From NCBI GenBank assembly GCA_913020705.1, contig CAJWBY010000034.1, positions 1 to 31,936 on the forward strand: a DNA stretch of 31,936 nt, written 5' to 3'. Below the pieces are notes generated by a model. The model searched no databases, was not told the DNA's origin, and saw only the letters and a list, made by a program, of their open reading frames with translations. A program made the translations under genes and the position numbers. Shown piece after piece: positions 1 to 8,091 of this stretch. This DNA is from an uncultured Colwellia sp. (GTDB lineage: Bacteria; Pseudomonadota; Gammaproteobacteria; Enterobacterales; Alteromonadaceae). Each line of letters opens with the position of its first letter. The first letter of the stretch is position 1.

Positions 1-177
1 GCGAATATGTCTAAACGTGCAGCTGAAATGATGGCAGATGACCTTGAAGCTATGGGTCCTGTACGTATCAGTGAAGTTGAAGCAGCACAAAAAGAAATTC
101 TATCAGTTGCACGTCGTTTATCTGACGCTGGCGAAATTATGTTAGGTGGTGCTGGTGGTGGGGACGAGTTCCTATAG
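1..177 (+). CDS. fliG: Flagellar motor switch protein FliG (3' end only)
   Basis: FliG is the C-ring protein that touches the MotA-type stator and produces torque. Only the last 58 codons are present, read in frame 1 from the window edge to a TAG at 175-177. The visible tail has the typical FliG C-terminal helix ending (SKRAAEMMADDLEAMGPVR, then VEAAQKEILSVARRL) and finishes in a glycine-rich stretch ending DEFL, as in Vibrio and Shewanella FliG. The ARMx and charged torque-helix regions lie outside the window. The next gene in order is fliH, which supports the call. The partial state is caused by the window edge; there is no sign of truncation. Confidence 0.93.
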   Translation, partial: ANMSKRAAEMMADDLEAMGPVRISEVEAAQKEILSVARRLSDAGEIMLGGAGGGDEFL

Positions 178-263
178 CATCACTCATGAATTAATGCTGC
201 GGGTAAATTATACCACGCAAAAACATTAATCCTAGTCATTGAATAAACTGAACAACGTGAATG

Positions 264-289
264 GAGATTTTTAACTTAAATGAAATCTC
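264..289 (+). other. Short inverted repeat in the fliG-fliH gap
   Basis: A 7-bp perfect inverted repeat (GAGATTT at 264-270, AAATCTC at 283-289) with a 12-nt AT-rich loop lies in the 152-bp gap between fliG and fliH. It could fold in the mRNA or be chance in AT-rich DNA. No T-run follows it, so it is not a good terminator. I found no sigma-54-type -24/-12 element in this gap. Confidence 0.2.
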
Positions 290-329
290 TAATATTAAGA
301 ACGTTTGAGAAATACAATTATAAAATATT

Positions 330-1124
330 ATGAAAATATTTAATCAAATCATACCTGATGTCATTAAGCCTAATACTGAACAAGAAACAGATGTTTGGTC
401 ATTGCCTTCTGTCGAATCTGAAAATACATCTAAAGATGAAAAAACTAATGCCATGGGCCGTAAACCTACTTGGCGGTTTGAACCACCAGAAGATTCGTTA
501 GAGGAAGAAGTAGTTCCGTTAACTGCTGAAGACATTGAGAACATTCGACAAGCAGCTTTCGATGAAGGTTTTAATCAAGGCAAAGAAGAAGGTTTTGCTA
601 AAGGTCATGAGGAAGGAAAAGCATCTGGCCATGAAGAAGGTCTTGTATCAGGGCATCAAGAAGGTCTTGAAACAGGCTTGGTAGAAGGTAAAGAAAGTAT
701 TGATGAACAATCTGCTGCTTGGAGTTCGCTTACTGAACAGCTTCATCAACCACTACTTAATGTAGAGAAAAGCGTAGAACAGCAACTTATTCACCTCGTT
801 GTTCAACTTACTGAAGCCATTACATTACAAGAAGCGCAAACAAATCCTGATATATTAGCGGGTGCAATTTCTGCCGGTATAAAAGCATTACCAAGTCAAG
901 AAGCACAAACACAAATTTTACTACATCCAAGTGATATCAAACGCGTTGAAAAGCAATTTGGCGCTGAACATATACAAGAGCAAGGTTGGCGTTTACTTGC
1001 CGCACCACAACTAGCAGCAGGTAGCTGTCAAATTGAAAATAGTACGTCTAATGTTGACCTCAGTATTAAATCACGCATAAAAGAAGTATTGGACTCGTTT
1101 TTGCAAGATGCTTTACATCAGTAA
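330..1124 (+). CDS. fliH: Flagellar export ATPase regulator FliH
   Basis: FliH binds FliI as a dimer, restrains the ATPase and docks it at the C-ring through FliN. The 264-residue product has an acidic N-terminal third, then an uninterrupted glycine ladder with Gly at every fourth position from residue 80 to 120 (11 glycines), then a helical C-terminal domain. GxxxG repeats at this place are a known hallmark of FliH. The ATG at 330 is the earliest possible start, because an in-frame TAA lies at 321-323; there is no clear Shine-Dalgarno sequence. fliI begins 30 bp downstream. Length is in the normal range. The gene sits between fliG and fliI, as expected. Confidence 0.93.
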   Translation: MKIFNQIIPDVIKPNTEQETDVWSLPSVESENTSKDEKTNAMGRKPTWRFEPPEDSLEEEVVPLTAEDIENIRQAAFDEGFNQGKEEGFAKGHEEGKASGHEEGLVSGHQEGLETGLVEGKESIDEQSAAWSSLTEQLHQPLLNVEKSVEQQLIHLVVQLTEAITLQEAQTNPDILAGAISAGIKALPSQEAQTQILLHPSDIKRVEKQFGAEHIQEQGWRLLAAPQLAAGSCQIENSTSNVDLSIKSRIKEVLDSFLQDALHQ

Positions 1125-1154
1125 ACCCTTGTATAAAAGAGTCAAAATACCGCT

Positions 1155-2516
1155 ATGGTTGATATTTCTCGCCTTAATGAACGACTAAATAATTGTCAAA
1201 ACTTTGTGCATTCACATAAAGTTTCTGTTGCTGGGCGTTTAGTTAGAGTTGTGGGTTTAACTCTAGAAGCTGTTGGTGTGAAAGCGGCAGTAGGAAGTCA
1301 ATGCTTAGTCGAAACTGCACAGGGTGATTTAATTGCCGAAATTGTGGGGTTCTCCAAAGAAATAACATTTCTAATGCCTGAACAGAGTTTACAAGGTGTT
1401 TTACCTGGTGCACGCGTTGTTCCTCTAGCCACTAAAGCACGTTTACCTTTCTCAATGGATTTACTTGGTCGTGTTGTTGACGGTGTTGGTAATCCACTTG
1501 ACGGCAAAGGTCCAATTAAAAGTTCAGATAATTATCAAGTAAATAATAAACCCATTAACCCACTATCTAGACGAGCAATCACAGAACCTCTTGATGTAGG
1601 TGTGCGTGCAATCAACAGTTTTTTGACGGTTGGAATTGGCCAACGTATGGGATTGTTTGCCGGTTCGGGTGTTGGTAAAAGTGTATTGTTAGGTATGATG
1701 ACACGAGGCACTACTGCAGATGTTATCGTTGTTGGTTTAATTGGGGAACGTGGCCGAGAAGTTAAAGAATTCATCGAAGAAATTTTAGGAGAAGAAGGAC
1801 GTGCACGATCAGTGGTTGTTGCTGCACCTGCTGATAATTCCCCGTTAATGCGTTTGAAGGGCTGTGAAACCTCTGTTCAGATTGCTGAATATTTTCGTGA
1901 CCAAGGATTAAACGTTCTACTGTTGGTGGACTCTCTTACACGTTATGCACAAGCGCAACGTGAGATAGCGTTGGCAGTTGGCGAGCCTCCTGCAACAAAA
2001 GGTTATCCACCCTCAGTATTTTCAAAGTTACCGCAACTTGTAGAACGAGCGGGAAATGGTGGAGAAGGACAGGGCTCTATTACAGCTTTTTTCACTGTAT
2101 TAACTGAGGGGGATGATTTACAAGATCCTATTGCCGATGCTTCTCGCGCGATCTTAGATGGTCATATTGTATTATCGCGCTCTTTGGCTGATTCAGGGCA
2201 TTATCCTGCTGTTGATATTGAAGGCTCTATTAGCCGTGTTATGCCAATGGTGACTAGTGAAGAACATCAACAACTTGCGAGGCAATTAAAGCAAGTTTAT
2301 TCATTATATGAGCAAAATAAAGATTTAATTTCTATTGGGGCATACAGCCGTGGTAATGATCCTCGTATTGATCAATCAATTGATTTAATGCCGGTTATCA
2401 AATTTTTCTTACAACAGAAAATGTTAGAAGTGATTCCTTATGATCAAAGCTTAACGCAACTCCAAGAAATATTTTCTGCTGCACAAGCACATGCTCAATC
2501 TGCGCAGGGGCAGTAA
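1155..2516 (+). CDS. fliI: Flagellum-specific ATPase FliI
   Basis: FliI is the hexameric ATPase of the flagellar type III export apparatus. It is related to F1-ATPase beta and sits on the cytoplasmic side of the export gate. The 453-residue product is of normal length. A beta-barrel-like N-terminal domain is followed by the catalytic core, with Walker A GSGVGKS at residues 170-176, [10 protein letters not shown] at about 194-203 and Walker B LLLVDS at 255-260, followed directly by [11 protein letters not shown], the ATPase alpha/beta-family signature region. The start ATG at 1155 is 30 bp after fliH. Nothing is missing from the catalytic set. Confidence 0.97.
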   Translation: MVDISRLNERLNNCQNFVHSHKVSVAGRLVRVVGLTLEAVGVKAAVGSQCLVETAQGDLIAEIVGFSKEITFLMPEQSLQGVLPGARVVPLATKARLPFSMDLLGRVVDGVGNPLDGKGPIKSSDNYQVNNKPINPLSRRAITEPLDVGVRAINSFLTVGIGQRMGLFAGSGVGKSVLLGMMTRGTTADVIVVGLIGERGREVKEFIEEILGEEGRARSVVVAAPADNSPLMRLKGCETSVQIAEYFRDQGLNVLLLVDSLTRYAQAQREIALAVGEPPATKGYPPSVFSKLPQLVERAGNGGEGQGSITAFFTVLTEGDDLQDPIADASRAILDGHIVLSRSLADSGHYPAVDIEGSISRVMPMVTSEEHQQLARQLKQVYSLYEQNKDLISIGAYSRGNDPRIDQSIDLMPVIKFFLQQKMLEVIPYDQSLTQLQEIFSAAQAHAQSAQGQ

Positions 2517-2517
2517 C

Positions 2518-2601
2518 ATGTTTCAACAATTAGCCCTTAAAGAAATTTACGAAAAACAATTCGACAGCTCAAGCGCACTTAGGGGTAACTTATGCCATTG
2601 A
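2518..2601 (+). CDS. Possible 27-aa micro-ORF overlapping the fliJ start
   Basis: An ATG at 2518 two bases after the fliI stop opens a 27-codon frame ending with TGA at 2599-2601, inside the first codons of fliJ in another frame. AGGGG stands 7 nt before its ATG, a good ribosome binding site, and a similar AGGGG stands 7 nt before fliJ. The peptide (MFQQLALKEIYEKQFDSSSA, then LRGNLCH) matches nothing I recognise. Its termination just past the fliJ ATG would permit translational coupling. It may equally be a chance frame in a short spacer. Confidence 0.25.
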   Translation: MFQQLALKEIYEKQFDSSSALRGNLCH

Positions 2602-3038
2602 AGCAACTTAATACCTTACGCCGTTATGAACAAGATAAAGAAAAAAGTGCATCACAAGCATTACAGACTGCTGAATTTGAATATCAGCAAAATATTGAAC
2701 GCTTAAAAAGTGTCACTGATTACCGCCTTGAATATATGAAACGATTAAATTCACGTTCATTAGTTGGTATCGATAGCGCTACTTTTAGCCATTTTCATGC
2801 CTTTATTGCCAAACTCGATAATGCTGCAGAGCAAGTTGATATTGCTCTTATGCAATGTAAATCAATGGTCGAAAAAAGAAAAAAAGAGTGGCTTGCACAG
2901 CGACAGAAAATACAGGCCGTGGAGTTACTTCTCGATAAAAAACGAAGTGCACTTGAAATTATAGCCAATAAGCAAGAGCAAAAAATGTTTGATGAAATCG
3001 CCACTCAACAATTTGTTCGAAGAAGAATGCTCTCATAA
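2592..3038 (+). CDS. fliJ: Flagellar export protein FliJ
   Basis: FliJ is the stalk-like coiled-coil protein that inserts in the FliI ring, resembles the gamma subunit of F1-ATPase and helps open the FlhA gate. The 148-residue product is the usual length and is almost entirely charged helix with heptad character, with a Lys/Glu-rich central part and an RRRM basic end. There is no enzyme motif, as expected. The start ATG at 2592 has AGGGG 7 nt upstream, and an in-frame TAA at 2586-2588 rules out an earlier start. The gene follows fliI and is the last gene before the sigma-54-type promoter of fliK, so it probably ends the preceding transcription unit. Confidence 0.93.
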   Translation: MPLKQLNTLRRYEQDKEKSASQALQTAEFEYQQNIERLKSVTDYRLEYMKRLNSRSLVGIDSATFSHFHAFIAKLDNAAEQVDIALMQCKSMVEKRKKEWLAQRQKIQAVELLLDKKRSALEIIANKQEQKMFDEIATQQFVRRRMLS

Positions 3039-3065
3039 CATACTTACTATCGCTTCCGACTTTAT

Positions 3066-3081
3066 TGGAACAATATTTGCT
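3066..3081 (+). promoter_or_regulatory. Sigma-54 (RpoN) -24/-12 promoter for fliK
   Basis: TGGAACAATATTTGCT has the GG doublet at 3067-3068 and the GC doublet at 3079-3080, exactly 12 nt apart, with TTTGCT around the -12 element. This fits the TGGCAC-N5-TTGC consensus well. It lies in the fliJ-fliK gap, with a predicted transcription start near 3092 and an untranslated leader of about 85 nt. In Vibrio and Shewanella, the fliK-flhB operon is RpoN-dependent with an FlrC-type activator. The motif is directly seen; activity is inferred. Confidence 0.72.
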
Positions 3082-3176
3082 TGATGATAAGTATTAGAAT
3101 ATAAATCAGCTATAGATCGACAATAGAATAATTGCACATATAGCTTGAATGCACCGTTAAAATAAAAGGGTTTACT

Positions 3177-5399
3177 ATGCCGCAAGTTAATACAATAGCC
3201 ATAGATATAGCGCCAAGTAACGACTTTAGCTCTGTTCAATCAGGAGCAACAAGCTCTTCCAAAAATTCAAATAAAGATTTTTCTCAAGTAATTGAACAGC
3301 ACTATCAAAGCCAGCAAACTAAAGAAAGCGGCAAGAAACAAGAGACAAGTGGCAATAAATCGAAACTTGATACTGAAGTGCAGCCTGAAAAAGAAAATGT
3401 TCAAGGAAAACGTCCATCGCACGAGGTTCAGTCTCCAAAAAATGAGACTGGAACAGAAGTTGATAATGAAGTAAATAAAGAAGTAACCGAAAAGTCACAT
3501 TCTGGCGATAAAGACACTAACGAAAAAGTAATACAGTCAGATAATGCTGAAAAAAAACCGACTGAGAAAAAAGATGCAGTATCAATCGATGTTAATAATG
3601 CCCCTTTACCTACTGATAAAATAGAAGATAGTGCGCAACAGCTCATGTCGCTTTTATCGGCTTCAGATAAAATATTAACTGGTGATCTTAAAGGTGTTAG
3701 CAAAGAAACGCCAATTGACCATAAAAAACTATCGAAAGAAAATGTTGACTATACAGTTTCAGAAAAAACTGAATTAGATGCATTATTAAAGCAAGTACTT
3801 GGTGGAAATAATAAGAAAGAATTAGAGAATAAAATAGTGGCTCCTGATGATAAATTAGGGAACATAAAGATTCATAGGCCGATAATAGAACCAGTGAAGC
3901 CTTCTACTGAAGCAAAAAGTCAAGCACTAACAGCAAACATTGAATCTAAAGTTAAGCCTACAATTGAGGGAGACGAATCAATTAAAGGTGAAAATAAGTT
4001 AGATTTATCTGTGTTGATTGGTAAAAATGCAGAGGATGGTGAGTCTTCATCAATCAAGACTACAGATGCTAAAAATACAGAGGGTGCTGAGTCTTCAACA
4101 ACCAAGACTACAGATGCTAAAAATACAGAGGGTGCTGAGTCTTCAACAACCAAGACTACAGATACTAAAATCCAGCAGCTAAATCAAACAAATAAAGAAA
4201 CTCAAATAGAAACGGTAAATAGAATAGATCGTGTTGTCGACAAAAGTGGTAACGAAAGTAAACAACAAATGTTAGCAAGTGAACTTGAAGCCTTAGCCGC
4301 AGATATGGAAAGTACAACGACTGAATCTGAGTTGGAAAAAATTAAGGCTGATTTTATTGGAAACCAAGATAAACCTGTAACACTCGATAAAAGTACTCAG
4401 AATAATGCAAAAACTGATAACTCAGTAACTAACAATATTACAGGTTCTGAGTTGCTATCAAAGGCTCAAAATCAGAATGTATTGAGTCAGGCTGATACGA
4501 GTATTGATACGAATAATATAAATACAGATAAAGTCGCTTTTGCAGGTGTTAGTGTTTCAGGTGAAAAGCAAGCGATGGAAAACACTCAAAATCAAAGTAG
4601 AGTGATTAACCAGGCAACCCATAAAGTACTCGAAACGCAAACTTCAAATACTGGCGAGCAATTTAAAGAGCAGTCTAAGGAGCAATCGTTAGATCAACAA
4701 AATCAGAAACAAACACAAATTTTATCTAATGCTGAAAAGCTAGTAAATAATGAGGCTCAAGTTAAAGATAAACCTTTTAGCGAACTATTCGATAAAAAGT
4801 TGGTATCTACCAGTATTGAAAATACCCTCAGTAGAGACATTCATCAGGTTAATGAAGCAACAAAATCGGCTGCTTCCGCAGAAGAAATGATCACCAAATT
4901 GACAGGTGACCAAGTGCAATCTACAGCACAATCAGTGTCGAATGCAAAACAAGTCACGTCGTTACAAAATGAAGCTTTATCTGTTTATCGTAAAGACTTT
5001 ACTAACGAGTTAAAAGATAAAGTCATGGTCATGATGAATCAAAAACTCCAACAAATTGAAATTCGTCTTGACCCTCAAGAATTAGGCAATGTAAACGTTA
5101 AGATAAACCTTCAAAATGAACAAGCGGTTGTAAGCTTTACTGTTCAAAACCAGCAAGCTAAAGAAGCTTTTGATCAAAATTTAGGTCGTTTAAAAGAGAT
5201 GCTTGCTGAAAGTGGTGTTGATGTTGGAGATGCCAATGTTGAACAGGAAAATAAACAAAATGACAACGAGGCTCTCGGTGATGATCGCCAACAAGGTGGT
5301 GACGGTGATATTGCAGAGAATGAATTAGCAGATTTAAGTGGGACCCAAACACTAAATTTGGTCAAAGGTTCGTCAACTGGTGTAGATTACTATGCATAA
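3177..5399 (+). CDS. fliK: Flagellar hook-length control protein FliK (unusually long)
   Basis: FliK is exported during hook growth, measures hook length and switches FlhB from rod/hook to filament substrates. The product is 740 residues, against about 400 in Salmonella. The extra length is a long Lys/Glu/Asp/Thr/Ser/Asn-rich, low-complexity region (residues 20 to about 560) that should be extended. It includes a 16-residue repeat at about 289-333. The C-terminal Flg_hook domain is intact: IEIRLDPQELGNVNVKINLQ begins at residue 627 and is followed by AVVSFTV and LKEMLAESGVDV. The tail is acidic. The start ATG follows AAGGG closely. fliL lies 86 bp downstream. The identity is certain from the C-terminal domain and context; the N-terminal part alone would not be recognisable. 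Confidence 0.92.
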   Translation: MPQVNTIAIDIAPSNDFSSVQSGATSSSKNSNKDFSQVIEQHYQSQQTKESGKKQETSGNKSKLDTEVQPEKENVQGKRPSHEVQSPKNETGTEVDNEVNKEVTEKSHSGDKDTNEKVIQSDNAEKKPTEKKDAVSIDVNNAPLPTDKIEDSAQQLMSLLSASDKILTGDLKGVSKETPIDHKKLSKENVDYTVSEKTELDALLKQVLGGNNKKELENKIVAPDDKLGNIKIHRPIIEPVKPSTEAKSQALTANIESKVKPTIEGDESIKGENKLDLSVLIGKNAEDGESSSIKTTDAKNTEGAESSTTKTTDAKNTEGAESSTTKTTDTKIQQLNQTNKETQIETVNRIDRVVDKSGNESKQQMLASELEALAADMESTTTESELEKIKADFIGNQDKPVTLDKSTQNNAKTDNSVTNNITGSELLSKAQNQNVLSQADTSIDTNNINTDKVAFAGVSVSGEKQAMENTQNQSRVINQATHKVLETQTSNTGEQFKEQSKEQSLDQQNQKQTQILSNAEKLVNNEAQVKDKPFSELFDKKLVSTSIENTLSRDIHQVNEATKSAASAEEMITKLTGDQVQSTAQSVSNAKQVTSLQNEALSVYRKDFTNELKDKVMVMMNQKLQQIEIRLDPQELGNVNVKINLQNEQAVVSFTVQNQQAKEAFDQNLGRLKEMLAESGVDVGDANVEQENKQNDNEALGDDRQQGGDGDIAENELADLSGTQTLNLVKGSSTGVDYYA
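4031..4170 (+). repeat. 48-bp tandem repeat inside fliK (about 3 copies)
   Basis: Three direct copies begin at 4031, 4079 and 4127, with a period of 48 bp (16 codons), so copy gain or loss keeps the frame. Copies 2 and 3 are identical for about 37 nt; copy 1 differs at a few bases; copy 3 decays at its end. The encoded unit is ESSTTKTTDAKNTEGA (first copy ESSSIKTTDAKNTEGA). The near identity suggests recent duplication by slippage or recombination. Confidence 0.95.
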
Positions 5400-5485
5400 A
5401 TGACAAAACTCATTGGCTAGCTGACGATTCAACGATATAGTTGAGTTAAAGTAAACTTCACATATAAATAGATAGTTAAGGCTTC

Positions 5486-6043
5486 ATGATGGCTGATGAA
5501 AAAGGCGAAGGTAAAGAATTAGAGTTAGACGGAAAAGGCAAAAGCAAAAAAATGATCATAATCATTGCTGCTGTTGTAATTTTGGCTATTGGAGGTGGTG
5601 CTGCATTCTTTTTTATGGGCGGTGACGATGTTTCTCAAGCGCAACTTGACGCTGAACTTGATAGCGCAGGTGCTGGCGATGGATCTGAAGGTGAAGCAGC
5701 CGAAGATGTATCTGTAAGTATTGGTAATGCATTATATGTACCTATGCCAAGACCTTTTCGTTTTAATGTTCCCGGTGCTGCTCGTGACAGATTTGTTGAG
5801 ATCAGAGTTCAGCTCTTAGTTAGGGGTTCTGATAATGAAGAAGCGGCGAAGAAACATGTGCCATTAATTGAAAGTACGCTGTTGGCGGTTTTTTCTCAGT
5901 CAAATGCTGATGACTTAGCAACCAGTGCAGGAAAGACCTCATTAAAACAAAAATCTTTAGTTGAAGTTCACAAAATGATGAAAGATATTGAAGGCAAAAA
6001 TGTGGTTGAAAAAGTATTATTTACCGGTTTTGTAATGCAATAA
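5486..6043 (+). CDS. fliL: Flagellar basal body-associated protein FliL
   Basis: FliL is an inner-membrane protein that surrounds or supports the stator units. The 185-residue product has a charged cytoplasmic N-terminus rich in Lys and Glu, one membrane segment at about residues 23-44, an acidic glycine linker, and the periplasmic FliL domain starting near PRPFRFNVPGAARDRFVEIR. Two adjacent ATGs are possible starts (5486 and 5489). AAGG at 5478-5481 is spaced better for 5489, so the true product may be one residue shorter. It sits between fliK and fliM, as usual. Confidence 0.93.
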   Translation: MMADEKGEGKELELDGKGKSKKMIIIIAAVVILAIGGGAAFFFMGGDDVSQAQLDAELDSAGAGDGSEGEAAEDVSVSIGNALYVPMPRPFRFNVPGAARDRFVEIRVQLLVRGSDNEEAAKKHVPLIESTLLAVFSQSNADDLATSAGKTSLKQKSLVEVHKMMKDIEGKNVVEKVLFTGFVMQ

Positions 6044-6086
6044 GGCTATGAGATAAGACGATGCATTTAACTAAAGAGACTATTCA

Positions 6087-7157
6087 GTGAGTGATTTATT
6101 ATCTCAAGACGAAATTGATGCGCTATTACATGGTGTCGATGACGTTGAAGAAGAGGAAATAACAGAGGACTTTGCCCAAGAGGAGGGTAGTACGTCTGAT
6201 TATGACTTTTCGTCACAAGATCGCATTGTTCGTGGTCGAATGCCCACATTGGAAATGGTTAACGAACGTTTTGCCCGCCATATGCGTATCAGCTTATTCA
6301 ATATGATGAGACGCACAGCTGAAGTATCAATAAATGGTATTCAGATGATAAAATTTGGCGAATATGTTCATACACTATTTGTACCTACCAGTTTGAATAT
6401 GGTACGTTTTCGTCCATTAAAAGGCACTGCACTAATTACCATGGAAGCACGATTGGTTTTTATTTTGGTGGATAACTTTTTTGGTGGTGATGGACGTTAT
6501 CATGCAAAAATTGAAGGCCGTGAATTTACACCAACAGAACGTCGTATTATTCAAATGCTTTTAAAATTGATTTTTGAAGATTATAAAGAAGCATGGTCTC
6601 CGGTTATGGATGTATCTTTTGAGTATTTAGATTCTGAAGTAAATCCATCAATGGCAAATATTGTGAGTCCAACCGAAGTGGTTGTCATTAGCTCTTTTCA
6701 TATTGAACTCGATGGTGGTGGTGGCGATTTTCACGTAGCTTTACCTTACTCGATGCTTGAGCCCATTCGTGAGCTTCTCGATGCCGGTGTACAAAGTGAT
6801 AAAGAAGACACTGACATGCGTTGGTCGAAAGCACTGCGTGATGAAATAATGGACGTACCTGTAGAATTAACAACAAAATTTATCTCTGTGGATCTCCCTT
6901 TACAAAAGATTATGGATTTAGAGAAAGGCGATATTATTCCGATTGAGATGCCAGAGCATATAACGGTGTTAATTGAAGGTTTACCGTCGTTTAGAGCGAA
7001 ACTAGGACGTAGTAGAGATAATGTCGCGATTAAAATATCTGAAAAAATTAAACGTCCTGAGTCAGTTAAGAACGAATTAACCATATTAACGAAAGGTGGC
7101 AAGCGTTTAGATAGCGATGCAGAGTTACATCTTTTAGAAGATGATTTTGATTATTAA
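6087..7157 (+). CDS. fliM: Flagellar motor switch protein FliM (GTG start)
   Basis: FliM forms the middle of the C-ring and receives CheY-P to reverse rotation. The 356-residue product starts at GTG 6087. This is supported because it gives the conserved N-terminal CheY-binding peptide LSQDEIDALLHG at residues 5-16 right after the start. An acidic linker follows, then the CheC-like middle domain (NMMRRTAEVSINGIQMIKFG, EGREFTPTERRIIQMLLKLI) and a C-terminal SpoA domain (EMPEHITVLIEGLPSFRAKL). No ATG would produce this peptide. The gene lies 43 bp after fliL and is followed by fliN. Confidence 0.96.
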   Translation: MSDLLSQDEIDALLHGVDDVEEEEITEDFAQEEGSTSDYDFSSQDRIVRGRMPTLEMVNERFARHMRISLFNMMRRTAEVSINGIQMIKFGEYVHTLFVPTSLNMVRFRPLKGTALITMEARLVFILVDNFFGGDGRYHAKIEGREFTPTERRIIQMLLKLIFEDYKEAWSPVMDVSFEYLDSEVNPSMANIVSPTEVVVISSFHIELDGGGGDFHVALPYSMLEPIRELLDAGVQSDKEDTDMRWSKALRDEIMDVPVELTTKFISVDLPLQKIMDLEKGDIIPIEMPEHITVLIEGLPSFRAKLGRSRDNVAIKISEKIKRPESVKNELTILTKGGKRLDSDAELHLLEDDFDY

Positions 7158-7208
7158 TAATTTTTTTAAAATTGAAGTAGTAAGTAAAATAAATTTGAGG
7201 CCAATGGC

Positions 7209-7595
7209 ATGAGTGATAATGATGATTTAGGTATGTGGGATGAGGCTATGGATGAACAAGCCGAAGCCAAAGCCGAAGCCGAAACAGTTGAATTAGAAGA
7301 ACTTGAAGAAGATGCGCCGATCACAGGTGAAGAGAAGCGCAAACTTGATGCGATTTTAGATATTCCCGTTACGATTTCGATGGAAGTAGGTCGTAGCCAT
7401 ATTAGTATTCGTAATTTATTACAACTAAACCAAGGTTCTGTTGTTGAATTAGATCGAGTCGCCGGTGAGTCGCTGGATGTTCTCGTCAATGGTACTTTAA
7501 TTGCGCATGGCGAGGTTGTCGTGGTCAACGATAAATTTGGTATTCGGTTAACGGATGTTATTAGTCAAATTGAACGCATTAAAAAGTTAAAGTAA
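7209..7595 (+). CDS. fliN: Flagellar motor switch protein FliN
   Basis: FliN forms the lower C-ring and is the FliH/FliI docking site. The 128-residue product has an acidic, Glu/Ala-rich N-terminal arm (to about residue 40) and the SpoA domain LDIPVTISMEVGRSHISIRN followed by LLQLNQGSVVELDRVAGESL and DKFGIRLTDV, which is highly typical. GAGG stands 8 nt before the ATG at 7209. Its TAA overlaps the fliO ATG by one base (TAATG), indicating coupled translation. Confidence 0.96.
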   Translation: MSDNDDLGMWDEAMDEQAEAKAEAETVELEELEEDAPITGEEKRKLDAILDIPVTISMEVGRSHISIRNLLQLNQGSVVELDRVAGESLDVLVNGTLIAHGEVVVVNDKFGIRLTDVISQIERIKKLK

Positions 7596-8089
7596 TGCTG
7601 ATGCGCTTCTTAATTTTTGTCTTCTCAATCTTTCTAATTTTTAAAGTAGGGGCGGAAGAAAGTGTTTTAGCGCCAACCGTAGTTCAAAAACAAGACAGTA
7701 GCGTTATCGATCAAACAACACCTGCAACGGTTGAAGTGGGCCGGCATGTTATCGGAAATGTTGATGCAGGCAGTATGATACTTTCATTGCTTGCGGTATT
7801 AGTTGCTATTGTTGTCGTTGCATGGATTTTAAAGAAATTACAAGTGGGCGGTTTAGCGGTTAATGGCCTTAAAGTTGTTACGAGTTTAAATTTAGGCTCG
7901 AAAGAACGATTAGTTGTCGTTCAAGTCGGTGAAAAGCAATTGTTACTTGGCGTAACTGGACAACAAATTAATTTACTTGATACTTTAGATGAACCTATTG
8001 AAGTTAAAACGGGTGTGCCAATAGAACTTAGTCAAACATTTGCACGTTTTAGCCGAAATTCTGCAGATAAAGCCAACAGTGAAAAATAA
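7595..8089 (+). CDS. fliO: Flagellar biosynthetic protein FliO
   Basis: FliO is the scaffold that helps FliP assemble in the export gate and is absent from the finished structure. The 164-residue product has a hydrophobic signal-like N-terminus (residues 1-20), a short periplasmic stretch, a strong membrane segment at about 60-79 and a cytoplasmic domain ([20 protein letters not shown]). The start overlaps the fliN stop; a second ATG two codons in (7601) is an alternative. Sequence is poorly conserved in the family, so the call leans on layout and position between fliN and fliP. Confidence 0.88.
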   Translation: MLMRFLIFVFSIFLIFKVGAEESVLAPTVVQKQDSSVIDQTTPATVEVGRHVIGNVDAGSMILSLLAVLVAIVVVAWILKKLQVGGLAVNGLKVVTSLNLGSKERLVVVQVGEKQLLLGVTGQQINLLDTLDEPIEVKTGVPIELSQTFARFSRNSADKANSEK

Positions 8090-8091
8090 TC

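Noticed and set aside
4031..4170. CRISPR-like direct repeats
   Set aside because: The copies are head-to-tail without spacers and are in frame in fliK.
5400..5485. Possible sigma-54 site or terminator between fliK and fliL (TTGGCTAGC, ACTCA/TGAGT)
   Set aside because: No GC doublet lies 12 nt after the GG, and the 5-bp arms are too short and lack a T-run.
6746..7102. 118-codon minus-strand frame opposite fliM
   Set aside because: Antisense shadow of the FliM C-terminal domain.
7166..7528. 120-codon minus-strand frame opposite fliN
   Set aside because: It is the antisense shadow of a certain fliN gene; the Ser/Thr-rich translation has no domain.
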